Positions 1 to 10,500 of a DNA stretch of 64,000 nt are shown here, piece after piece. The notes under the pieces are model-generated. The model was given only the letters and a program-made list of their open reading frames with translations. It ran no database searches and had not been told where the DNA came from. The translations under genes were made by a program, and so were the position numbers. Origin of the DNA: Plutella xylostella (taxonomy: Eukaryota; Arthropoda; Insecta; Lepidoptera; Plutellidae); assembly GCF_932276165.1 (NCBI RefSeq), contig NC_063987.1, forward strand, positions 4,030,001 to 4,094,000, written 5' to 3'. The first letter of the stretch is position 1. Each line of letters starts with the position of its first letter.

Positions 1-2226
1 TGTAAGTAATATTAGTGTACCTAACGGAAAATGTATGTACCTAAACTGTTTTTTGTGCAATAAAATTTCTTTTTATTTTATTATTTATTATACCTACTTA
101 AAAATATAATTAACTCTATAAAATATATTAATTTCCGATAAAAATATAAAAAATCCTCATACGTTATAATTCAATATTTTTTTTTATATTCATTTGATTC
201 CGAGATTTCCGAGTTGCATTATCCCCATCGCACTGTAAAATAAACTTCAAATTCAGATGAAGAAACAACTTTAATTACTATTAAACCAATTCTTAATGGG
301 CTTTTCACTTGTATCTTTAAACCGGGCTATTGCACATCCCGAGACCATATATCTTCCCTCGCCGCCCAACTCTTATACTATCAAATTTCTAATCTAACTA
401 CAACCTAATTAATAGCCACTTGTTGAAATCGATTTTGGACTTGATTTATAAATCGAATAGCCCGTATTTACGCAGTCCGATCCGATTTAAATATATTACA
501 GCGATTAAATCGACGAGTGGAGCTTGCTCTTTGATGTGGCGCTAGGGCATATTCGGTTTATCCTATAGGAAACGTAAACGTTAATTTAGTAAAAAACTTA
601 AATGCCCAATTTTGTGTCAACTTTTGTAAAGAAATGCGACCGAAACCTACCCCCAGATTGATAATTAACTAAAGTTATTATTATACCTATAAAGGCAACT
701 GAACAATAAAGAATCACATAGCTACTGCGATACGTTGAATATACCAATGTCATACTCGTACAGTGGAGCAAGTTGTGGAATAAATTATGAAACTTTTTTT
801 TTTTCATATTTCTACAGGGTACACATAGTACCTATATACCTTGTTGAGTCGATAAATATAACTCTCACTATTCTCAGCGCTACCTATCAAATATTTGAAG
901 AGTTTAAAAGATTACTGCAATTAACATTCACGCCAACGAAATTAGCTTGTCATGCCAACACGTTAGTACGAGTACGATCGCCTGTTTTTTTACTCTTGCC
1001 ACGTGAATCCTATTCGCTTGTTTCAACGACGTTTTTTGAATGGTGTTTAGTTTTAATGATGTGGGTAAATTAGTGAAGGGAGGTGTTTGAAATTGACAGG
1101 TCCCTGGTGATGGACTAATAAGACTCATCACAAATTAGATGTTTAATTTCTGTTCTGTTGGGCAATCTTAGTGTTGTGTAAACATTGTTGTTTTTGTTCT
1201 TCGTAGATGACCTTTCTATTCTAACTATGTTTGTAGAACAGATATTTTATATAAGATATATTTTTATGGATTCGTTAGCATAGTTATCGGATTTGGTTAC
1301 TAATCGATAAAGTATCTAAAGTCAGTGCCTGTCTCACAACATCTGCAAAAACTATAAAGCATAAAATATATGCTTTCCAATCCTCCAATCCAACATTATT
1401 TGTGTAACAAAGTTGCAAACTATCAAGTCTAGCAGTTCTCGCTGAATCGAATGCAAATCTCTAAGCAATTACTCGAAAAGAAATGGCTGCCTTCCCACGA
1501 CCTCACTCGCCGTGAAATGCCTTTTGGGGTAAAACTCTACAGTAAATAAGTCTATTGTCTGTCAGTCTGTCCGTCCGTAATTGTTCTACATGTGTGAACC
1601 TATTTGCCTTTGATTTAATGGGATATAGATATTTTCTCGCTAGGGGAGTCAATGCAAAAATGGTATGGCAGTTCGTATCACTTTTATCAATTATCCTTGG
1701 CTGTACTGACTCTACTTACAATAATTATGTAACCAAAACACTTTCTAGCAAGTCAAAAAATAATAATAACAAATTGAAGTAAGTAAAAAAGTTGGCAAAA
1801 ATATTAATTCTATTTCAACAATTCCGCATTCAAAGTCCACAATGGCGGTGCACCCACGAGTATTTAACCAGCCGGCTCTATGGCTGCATTTCTTCGTTCC
1901 TTTGCCACCCGTCTAGTTCAATCGTGCCACTGGCAGGTGGGGGCTTAAATTGAGTTGTTCGTTAGTCGCCCTAATAGTATGTATCTCGTCAATCTCTAGC
2001 CAGTTATGTCTGAGGCAACCAGCCTTATCTGTCAACCTCTGTGACTCTTATGCTCTCCAGTGCTGAAACTAGTTTGCGGAGGTGCTACAGTTTGAATTCT
2101 GAACGCTTTGCGTTTTATTTCTTTTATGTTTTGTTTTTTCAAAGATATGCGGCCAGTGCTGTGATCATCGTTGGTAGTATAGGTTTTAATGACGCGTTCC
2201 AATAACAGTTTTAATTTGGAGCTTAT
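1..2226. other. Intron sequence (dys), no gene seen
   Basis: AT-rich sequence with only short chance open frames and no splice-bounded coding segment that I can recognise. It is inferred to be intronic because the first dys exon in this window (14463) starts in mid-codon and therefore needs an upstream exon, which I do not see between here and 14462. Confidence 0.5.
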
Positions 2227-2487
2227 AAATAAATAAATAAATAAATATGTGGGGACATCTCACACAGGGCCATCCGACCCCAAGCTAGGCAGAACCTGTG
2301 TTATGGTGTCGGACAGCTGATATATCTACACAAATACATAGATAGATAGATACTAAATATACATATCAACACCCAAGACCCGAGTACAAATATCTGTGTT
2401 TAAACAAATATCTGCCCCAGCCGGGAATCGAACCCGGGACCTTCGGCTCAGTAGTCAGGTCACTAACCACTACGCCATTCGGTCGTT
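2227..2487 (-). mobile_element. tRNA-derived SINE, minus strand
   Basis: Read on the minus strand, positions 2487 to about 2415 form a tRNA-like head with an A-box-like stretch (GGCGTAGTGGTTAG) and a B box (GGTTCGAATCC). A body of roughly 170 bp follows, then an (AAAT)n-type tail at 2226-2247 on the plus strand. The same head and adjoining body recur at 15070-15192, which shows it is dispersed. This type of SINE is common in Lepidoptera. It is not a functional tRNA gene, because the acceptor stem cannot close. Confidence 0.8.
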
Positions 2488-4450
2488 CATTATAGTTTGC
2501 ACAGAGGTTGATTTGGTTTTTCAAATGAATAATATTTGTGTAATGGCAAACGTTCACAGTTCCCTGGACTGCATTTATCAATCATACTAAAATATGACCC
2601 CATCCATAAACATTTTCCCTAGATAAATAATCTTAACGGAGACTGCCCTAGGGCATAACTCTTGCTTGTCAAAACTAATAGTTCACGCGCATACTAACTG
2701 ATTCTAATGTTGTAGCTATTTGTCCGGATGTCATGGCGGCTGGGGAAATTATTTTGTTACATTAAAGTCGGGAAACGTGCTCAGTAATTAAGATTTAATG
2801 GGTAACCATAGATCTTCCCCACTGTTAGAGGTAGTCGTGGATTGGTTCAGAATTGATTTTACAGTGAAATGGAGATGGTCGCGCAAATATTTCATGTTGA
2901 TAGGTTTCATGACTTTAACTTAAAATATATAATTATATGTGTTACTTAGCTGCCAACAGAGTAAGTTAATATAGGGCAAAAGCAAGCTATAGTGGCAATT
3001 TTTAAAATCATCATCATCATCCAATAATCATTCACTGCTAGACATAGGCCTCTCCGAAGGATCGCCACAACACTCGATCCTCGGCCTTCCTCATCCAACC
3101 ACTATCTGTTACCCGCCTAAGGTCGTCAGTCCAGCGGGCAGTAGGGCGTCCCACGCTGCGCTGCTATTGAAATAGTTATAATTAATACGTAATGTATGAA
3201 ATTTTGTCTGCCAGCTCTGTTATATGTTCCTTAGTAATTTTCCCCCGTAATATTTAATATCAAAACAATAAATTAGGTGCCCAAACTGTACAACTATACA
3301 ATAAATGCAAGTCACAGTCACCCGGACACTCCCACTAACAGCTGATATGTATCAACGAAGGCAAGAATTCTGCACGTTGCCTTATAACTTATCAATATTC
3401 TAATCCATCCCATACCAATGTACCCTTTACAGATACTTTTAGAAAGTGTAATCCCTTAAAACATGGAATAAAGGAGATGTACTACATTGGGAAATTCAAC
3501 TGACTTCAGCACAATGATTCTGTAAAAAAATTGGATGGGGATTTTTTGTAAACCAAAACGTTCCAAAAATTTTAGAATTGGCAATTTTTATGTGAACTAT
3601 TTTTATACGAAATAATAACTTGAAACAGCTTTCAACAAAACAAACATGACAAAATAATACCCTAATTTAAATAGAAAACCGAGAAATACCAACGAATTGT
3701 TTCAGAACTCATTAAATCAGATAAGTATCCGTTTTGTAGGTAGGTACTGTTCGGTTGATTGATAAACAGATACAAATAAAATACACATAAAATATCCAGA
3801 TTACAGTACCGATATTTATTATTCGCGGTTACAGACAAATTGTCGAACTATGTGCGATTTTGCAAATAATTTTATCATTGTCCGTTATTTACTTTCATTT
3901 ACATACATTATAAAAATAAAATAACCATTGATAATAGCTTTTTAACGGTTTTGTCTTTAAATAAATATAACAGATTGATGAAATACGGTCTTTAACAATT
4001 AGTTAGGCTCCATTTCCGTTTTCAGGACTTTATAGTTTCACTGTTTCACTTCTCTCAGTGAGAGAAGACAATGTGCTGAGGTAATCCCCTTAAACCCAGT
4101 GCGGGCCATTAGAGGGTATTACGATACGATATCGTATCGATACAATCGAGTACTCGGTTATTGTTTATCGATGGTTCTTGTGCTCTAGAAAGTAAGTATA
4201 GATCGAACGGGATAGTCCGGTTGTTGGGGATATGGGATAATTGAAATTAATAATGGACATTTTTTTTTATATTATCGGGAAGTTTATAATGCTCTACATT
4301 AGTAATACATATTACGCTCGTATTCGTAATATAATATTTTATAATAAGTAAGTACTAGCTAGCATTATGGCACAAATCGGACCACATACTCGTAGATGAA
4401 TTATGATAGAGATGACGTGGGTCGGTCAAATTATCGATTGTTCGAATTTC
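2488..4450. other. Intron sequence with one LINE fragment
   Basis: Apart from the LINE fragment at 3003-3168, I see only AT-rich sequence and a short GATACGATATCGTATC-like palindrome near 4121. No coding exon was recognised. Confidence 0.5.
3003..3168 (-). mobile_element. 3' fragment of an RTE-like LINE, minus strand
   Basis: A (ATC)n run at 3009-3020 is followed by text typical of the antisense 3' end of a widespread lepidopteran non-LTR element (CACTGCTAGACATAGGCCTC, then AAGGATCGCCACAACACTCG). A plus-strand relative lies at about 28655-28797 and ends in (TGATGA)n. The fragment is heavily 5'-truncated. The RTE-like assignment rests on memory of such tails and is less certain than the repeat call. 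Confidence 0.65.
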
Positions 4451-4451
4451 A

Positions 4452-4463
4452 GCCTATCAGTTT
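4452..4463 (+). repeat. Left target-site duplication of the R1-clade LINE
   Basis: GCCTATCAGTTT occurs here and again at 14176-14187, immediately after the LINE poly(A). A preceding A is also shared, but it cannot be told apart from the tail. This direct repeat fixes both ends of the insertion. Confidence 0.9.
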
Positions 4464-5376
4464 TTGGAAAATCTTTATAGATCCGTCACGTTAACATCAG
4501 CTCCGCGGAAAAAAATCCAAAAAATTGGTATTTTTTCGAGCTACGCGCATAAAAGTGTTGTGTTTAGTTTTTATAGTGTGTGACTCACACGGACTACTGT
4601 TGGCAAGGAAATTCCTGGAAGAACTTCGGAGATACGGTACCTACAATTTGGTCAGTCCACAGAACCTTCTCCCAGCATACCACCAGCTTCCAGGTATTTA
4701 TCTCCTATTATTTTGGAAAACCTCCATCTGGTACAGCAAGCATTTTGAAAATTGGATGGTCAATATCAGCGCTGCAGGGGTCCAAAGTGTCCTAAGAACT
4801 CTTAGTACGGCCTGATATCAAGACAAATCTCGACGCGAGGAGGTATTACGTACGTGACATATCACATCTAGGTCACACATTCCAACACGCATACCAAGAT
4901 TCATATTGCTGCTACTTGCGAACAGCGACATCATCAACTGTCATAGGTGATATTATAAAATAATAAAAAGATTATTGATGTCACCCGTCTCAATTGTGGA
5001 CCCCCTTCAATAGTCACCCCACGAAAATAATTGATCACAACACCAACCACAAGGCGATTGCCTTGCGCGAACGACTTCTGGACTACTCGGTGAAGCCAAC
5101 AATATCTGGCATAGGAAGAAATTAGTATAACTTATAGATATAGCTTATACTGTATAACATAATATAGTATTGTATCATTATATAGCCGTGTATTAAACAC
5201 ATTATTATTATTATTATATAGCATGTTTATTGATTAATAATTAATAACAATATTAGTATTGTCTTGGGCATTTTTGTAAAGATTTATCAGCATTGTAAAA
5301 TTAATAGTTAACGACTCTTGAATTTTTCTTATAAATTGTTTTTCTATAAACTTTTGCAAAAGTACCTAAATATAAA
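4464..5376 (+). promoter_or_regulatory. LINE 5' UTR (probable internal promoter region)
   Basis: This 913-bp leader lies between the left target-site duplication and the ORF1 start. Full-length LINEs of this group usually carry their promoter here, but I see no specific motif that proves it. It contains a 96-codon open frame at 4525-4815 starting MVFFRATRIK, which resembles nothing I know and may be an upstream ORF or chance. Confidence 0.5.
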
Positions 5377-7548
5377 ATGTCGTCTAAATCAGCTTGCGAT
5401 TCCGTTCCCAATGTACGAACCACCCAACGGCAACGATCTCTGCGCGAAATGGTACTTACCAAAGAAACATCAACTAGAACAACTAAGGCAGAGAGGATGG
5501 GACCACCGGAAAGAGCCGTAAAAACATCGAAGACAAAATCTGAAGCCAGTGTGAGCGCTTCCGTCCCAGAGGTTCCGGAAAGGACGAAGCGGAAGTCGCC
5601 ATCGCCTCCAACCGCCACAGAAGTACAAGTAGACAGCCAGTCGGAGGCCACGTCTTCAGTTCGGGAGCAGGAGTCGGCGACCGCCTCCGTGGTAGCAAAG
5701 GTTATAAACTGGGAGCAGTGCAACCTATCCCCTCCCAGGGAAATCCTCTCCGATAATGAGTCCGAAGCATCCAGCTTCGATCTCGCCGTATCCAACGTAA
5801 GCTCTAAGGGGCGGCCCAGCATGCTCTTCGCCCCCAGCGGCAAACGCAAGGGAGTAGAGATGGACGTGGCAACGAAGCTGGCAAATGAAATGCTACAAAA
5901 GGGGAAGGAAGCACTCGAGCAGGCCTGCAAGATAAAGCGAGAGCACAAGACCACTGCATTGGAAAGTCTCGCTGGTCTGTATGAGATTGTGCTGTCCCTT
6001 TCGGATTCAAGATCGCGACACAGGTGCAACCTGGAGAAAGAGCGGTCGAGGCATGCTACCGAACTGATGAGGGTGGAAAGAGCACACACCAAACACCTTA
6101 ATGAGCTCAACAAACAACTCGCTGGGGAACTGGGACTTGCCAGAAAAGACCTGGCCGCCAACCTGGCGGAAACCAAGGCGATCAGAGACTGGCAAGGATA
6201 TGAGACTCAAGAGCCACACAGGCTCATAAAGGAGACGGCCGAGGCTATAGCAGACCTTAAACAGCGTCTGAAAATGCTGAACGACGCCGTAGCCACACAA
6301 ACGGGCCACACAACATCAAACGAGCCCCTACTGAGGGATCACGCCATCATAAAAATCGGCGTGGAAACGATTAAAAACCAGGTGGATGAGCTACGGCGGG
6401 ATGTGCACAAGGAAGCTGAGAAGGCTTCTGAAATTCATGGCCTCAACATAAAAATGGTCGGTATTCTGGAGTCTCAGCCGCCCAATGAAATCAAGCCTGA
6501 CAACTGCGAAATGGGCAAAGTCCTAGAAATCCTCAGCAAAATAGACTCTAAGAGGATTCCCGAGTCCCTCCCGCAGCCCGTCACTGTCGACCTCAAAGAG
6601 CAGTTCCAGCCCATCACGGAAACGCTTGAGGCCGTCAAGTCCGAGCTCCGCACAATGAGAGAAGAGAAGCTGAGGATACCACCACCATCCCTCAGCCTCG
6701 AGGCTGAAATGTGCCTTGCGGAGGGTGAAAAGGGGGCCAAAAAGACCTACGCTAAAGTCGCCGCACTACCCCCTCCACCACCAAGACCAAACCACACTCT
6801 CATAATATCGTCCAGTGATCAAAACCAGACCGGGGACAATTTAATTGACCGGATAGCGGTCGCACTGGACACCAAGAAAACGGGAGCCAAGGTGGACAGA
6901 ATTAGAAAGGCCAAAAACCAAAAAGTGGTCCTAAGCTGTGGAACAAGCGAGGATCTGAACCTCATCCACAAAAGGGTCCAAATGGACAAAGGCCTAAGGG
7001 TACAGGTGGCAAAGGCAGGGAATCCTCTAATTATAATAAAAGATGTCCTCAAGGTCCACACTGACGCAGAGATTGTGGAGCACCTCCTGGCGCAGAATAA
7101 GCAACTGCTCCAAGGCCAAGACCTCAAAGAATGCACTATGAAGGTGCGATACAGGAAAAAGGCACGCAACACCCATGAATGCCACCCGGTCCTGGAAGTT
7201 TCCCCGCTCGCCCACAAAAGGCTTATAGAGGCAGGGAAAGTCTACATAGGTCTTCAAAGGAGACCTGTGGCAGACCAATCCCCTCTCGTGCAATGCACGA
7301 AATGTCTCGGTTTCGGCCATACAAAGGCGATCTGTAGGGAAACAGAGGACCTCTGCAGCCATTGTGGAGGTAAACACACATGGGAGAAATGTCAGGTGCG
7401 ACTGGACAGACTCCCGCCCACGTGCAAAAACTGCTCAGCGTCAGCCAATGGGGAGAGGAACGACCTGTCGCACAACGCGTTCAGTAGTGAGTGTCCCGAA
7501 AGAACAAAATGGGATGCTATAGCACGGTCGCGAATCTCTTACTGCTAA
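5377..7548 (+). CDS. LINE ORF1: Gag-like nucleic-acid-binding protein
   Basis: This 723-aa protein probably coats the LINE RNA to form the ribonucleoprotein used in retrotransposition. The first 170 residues are Ser/Thr/Pro/Lys-rich and look disordered. Residues about 215-315 are charged and heptad-like (coiled-coil candidate), and a Pro-rich hinge lies near 460-475. Residues about 475-630 have the length and hydrophobic pattern of the RRM-like region of other Gag-type ORF1 proteins. Three zinc knuckles close the protein: C640-x2-C643-x4-H648-x4-C653, C660-x2-C663-x3-H667-x4-C672, and a spaced third one C683-x2-C686-x12-H699-x6-C706. The triple-knuckle tail is typical of R1, I and Jockey group ORF1. 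The start at 5377 is the first ATG of the frame and gives the whole N-terminus. ORF2 begins 13 nt after the stop in another frame. Confidence 0.9.
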   Translation: MSSKSACDSVPNVRTTQRQRSLREMVLTKETSTRTTKAERMGPPERAVKTSKTKSEASVSASVPEVPERTKRKSPSPPTATEVQVDSQSEATSSVREQESATASVVAKVINWEQCNLSPPREILSDNESEASSFDLAVSNVSSKGRPSMLFAPSGKRKGVEMDVATKLANEMLQKGKEALEQACKIKREHKTTALESLAGLYEIVLSLSDSRSRHRCNLEKERSRHATELMRVERAHTKHLNELNKQLAGELGLARKDLAANLAETKAIRDWQGYETQEPHRLIKETAEAIADLKQRLKMLNDAVATQTGHTTSNEPLLRDHAIIKIGVETIKNQVDELRRDVHKEAEKASEIHGLNIKMVGILESQPPNEIKPDNCEMGKVLEILSKIDSKRIPESLPQPVTVDLKEQFQPITETLEAVKSELRTMREEKLRIPPPSLSLEAEMCLAEGEKGAKKTYAKVAALPPPPPRPNHTLIISSSDQNQTGDNLIDRIAVALDTKKTGAKVDRIRKAKNQKVVLSCGTSEDLNLIHKRVQMDKGLRVQVAKAGNPLIIIKDVLKVHTDAEIVEHLLAQNKQLLQGQDLKECTMKVRYRKKARNTHECHPVLEVSPLAHKRLIEAGKVYIGLQRRPVADQSPLVQCTKCLGFGHTKAICRETEDLCSHCGGKHTWEKCQVRLDRLPPTCKNCSASANGERNDLSHNAFSSECPERTKWDAIARSRISYC

Positions 7549-7561
7549 AGGCTCCACACAG

Positions 7562-10500
7562 ATGCATAAATCATCCCCCCAAAGTTCGGACCAATACAAC
7601 AACAATTTAAAAATGATCCAGGCAAATCTTCACAGGTCCAAACTGGCAACCACGGAACTATACCAGGTGGCGAAGGCGACGAATGTTTCAATAGCTCTTG
7701 TTCAAGAACCTTACGTGGGTAAACATGGCTATATGAAACAACAACCAGGAACACGCCTTATCCAGTGTACCCTTAACCGACAAAAACCAGTAAAGGCAGC
7801 CATCATCGTCTTCGGTGACCAGCTGGAGGTAATCCACGACCCACAGTTGGTCACGGAAACCGAGGTAGCAGCCATGGTGATCGGGGGGGGCACAAAACTG
7901 GGCCTGGTATCAGTCTACTTTGAGGGGGATCAGGAAATAGATCCGTATATTCAGAGGACAAAGACATTCTGTGGCAAATTGAACACGCGGAACCTTATTG
8001 TAGCAGGCGACGTTAATGCATGGAGTCACTGGTGGGGTAGCGTCTCGGAAAATGACAGAGGAGCGGCATACAGCTCATTCCTAACAGAAATGGACCTCCA
8101 TATTCTCAACACAGGAGACACACCAACCTTCGAAACCTACAGAAATGGAAAAATCTGCAAAAGCAGGGTAGATGTTACCGCCTGCAGTACGTCCCTTCTG
8201 GGTAAGATCGAGGAGTGGAAAGTCGACGCAAATCTCATAACTTCAGACCACAATGCTATCACTTTCGCAATGCGCACGGGAAAGGCACTAGAACATCTCA
8301 AGCCAATCACAACGCGTATCTATAACACCAGAAAGGCGAACTGGTCGAAATTTGCGTCAAAACTGAAACTGCTCCTAGTTGAGAAAAACATTACAATTTC
8401 ATCTGTTAAAGAGTGTGATAACCCAGAAGATCTTGAAAAGATGATCTCAGCGTATACTGAAGCCATCCATGCAGCCTGCGAAAAAACCATCCCAACCGCA
8501 GGAAAATGGAACGGGGAACTCAAGCCCCCATGGTGGTCAAAGTCGCTTGAAGATCTAAAAAAAGATGTTCTGAGGAAAAAAAGGAGAATAAGGAATGCTG
8601 CTGCTTCCAGAATGCCTCACGTCATAGAAGAGTATCAAAAAGCCAAAGTAGAGTACTCCGAGCAAGCCGAGAAAGCCCAAACACAAAGTTGGAAGGAGTT
8701 CTGTACGACTCAGGAAAAAGAAAGCATGTGGGACAAAATCTACAGGGTCATAAAGAAAACCTCCGGCAAGCAGGAAGACATGCTTCTAAGAGACCCTGCG
8801 GGCAACACGTTATCCCCCCAAGAGTCGGCGGAACTCCTAGCCAAGACATTCTACCCAGATGACTCCGTAAGCACCGACCAACTATTCCATGCGGAACTGA
8901 GAGAAAAAACAAAGAACATACCTCAGGATCTTAAAGATGACGATCCACCATTTACTGCCGCAGAAATAGACCTCGTGCTACAAGCAATGAACGCAAAAAA
9001 AGCCCCCGGATCCGATGGCTTCACTGCCGATATCTGTGGCGCAGCCATTCAGTGCGATAGGGAGGTGTTCATGGCGATAGCCAATAAGTGCTTATCGTTT
9101 AAACATTTCCCATCCCAATGGAAAACGGCCCACGTGGTTATCTTGCGGAAAGCTGGCAAAGAGGACTATACACACCCAAAATCCTACAGACCAATAGGGT
9201 TACTCTCAGTTCTCGGAAAAATTGTTGAAAAACTAATGGTCAGTCGCCTCCAGTGGCATATCTTCCCGACGCTTAACATAAAACAGTACGGCTTCATGCC
9301 TCAGAGAGGAACCGAGGACGCCCTCTATGACCTCGTAGAACACCTAAGAGAGGGAATAAACAGTAAAAACATCGTCATTCTCATCTCCCTGGACATAGAG
9401 GGTGCTTTCGACAACGCATGGTGGCCCGCTTTAAAACATCAACTGACAAAGAAAAGGTGCCCACGAAATCTGTACGAGATGGTATGCTCTTATCTCAGTG
9501 ACCGAAAAATCAAGGTCAATTACGCTCGTGCAGCATGTGAGAAGGGAACCACTAAAGGATGTGTCCAAGGCTCCATAGGAGGACCGACGTTCTGGAACAT
9601 CATACTCGACTCACTGCTACACAAACTAGAGGCTGAGGGAGTGTATTGCCAAGCTTTCGCAGATGATGTGGCCCTTGTCTTCACAGGTCAAGCAGTAAAC
9701 ACCCTAGAGGAGTCAGCGAACAAAGTACTAAATGGAATAGTGGAATGGGGAACTCGGAACAAACTCAACTTCGCACCGCATAAGACCAACGCGATGCTAC
9801 TAACAAAGAAGATGAAGTACGATCTACCCCAACTATCCATGGCTGGCACAAAAATTAATCTCGTAGAGGAAATAAAACTGCTGGGCCTCATCATAGACCG
9901 CAGGTTAACTTTTAAAGCTCATATTACCGCTCAGTGTAAAAAGGCAGCGGATATTTACAAACAGCTAGCGCGAGCGGCGAAAGTAACCTGGGGACTTAAC
10001 GGTGAAATTGTGAGGACAATATACATCGCAGTAGTGGAGCCCATCATGACATACGCCGCAAGCGTCTGGTCGGAAGCCGTTGAACTGGAAATGAACAAAA
10101 AACAACTGTTCTCGCTGCAAAGAGGTTTCGCGCAGAAAATATGCAAAGCCTACCGAACAGTGTCGCTCACATCTGCACTGGCACTATCGGGATTGCTGCC
10201 TCTCGATCTCAGAATACAGGAGGCAGCAAATCTGTACAAATCCAAAAAACTTTTGTCAACCGACTACCTCCCGCCAGGCAAAGAGCTCGAACGGAAAGTA
10301 GGGTACCTGGACTTACCACATCCGTCCACACTTACCTCTACCAACTACGAGTTCTTTGAAAACACCAACCCGTTGCATACCGGTTCCCAAATCTTCACGG
10401 ATGGAAGCAAGATAGAGGGAAAAGTCGGCGCCGCCCTAAGTTGGTGGGAGGATGGAAAAGAAAAACTGTCCGAGACTTTTGGTCTCCACCCGTCGTGCAC

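Noticed and set aside
735..1131. Overlapping frames on both strands near 735-1131
   Set aside because: Low-complexity AT-rich text without splice signals or a recognisable family.
2415..2487. Possible tRNA genes (also at 15120-15192, 59805-59877, 62459-62535)
   Set aside because: A and B boxes are present but acceptor stems do not pair and SINE bodies and tails follow, so they are SINE heads.
1..4450. Search for the bHLH exon of dys upstream of the LINE
   Set aside because: No stretch reads as a basic helix-loop-helix with splice sites. It is probably left of the window.
5301..6176. Antisense 291-codon frame opposite LINE ORF1 (and others opposite ORF2, such as 12493-13290)
   Set aside because: Shadow of the strongly coding plus strand. 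No domain was recognised in the antisense reading.
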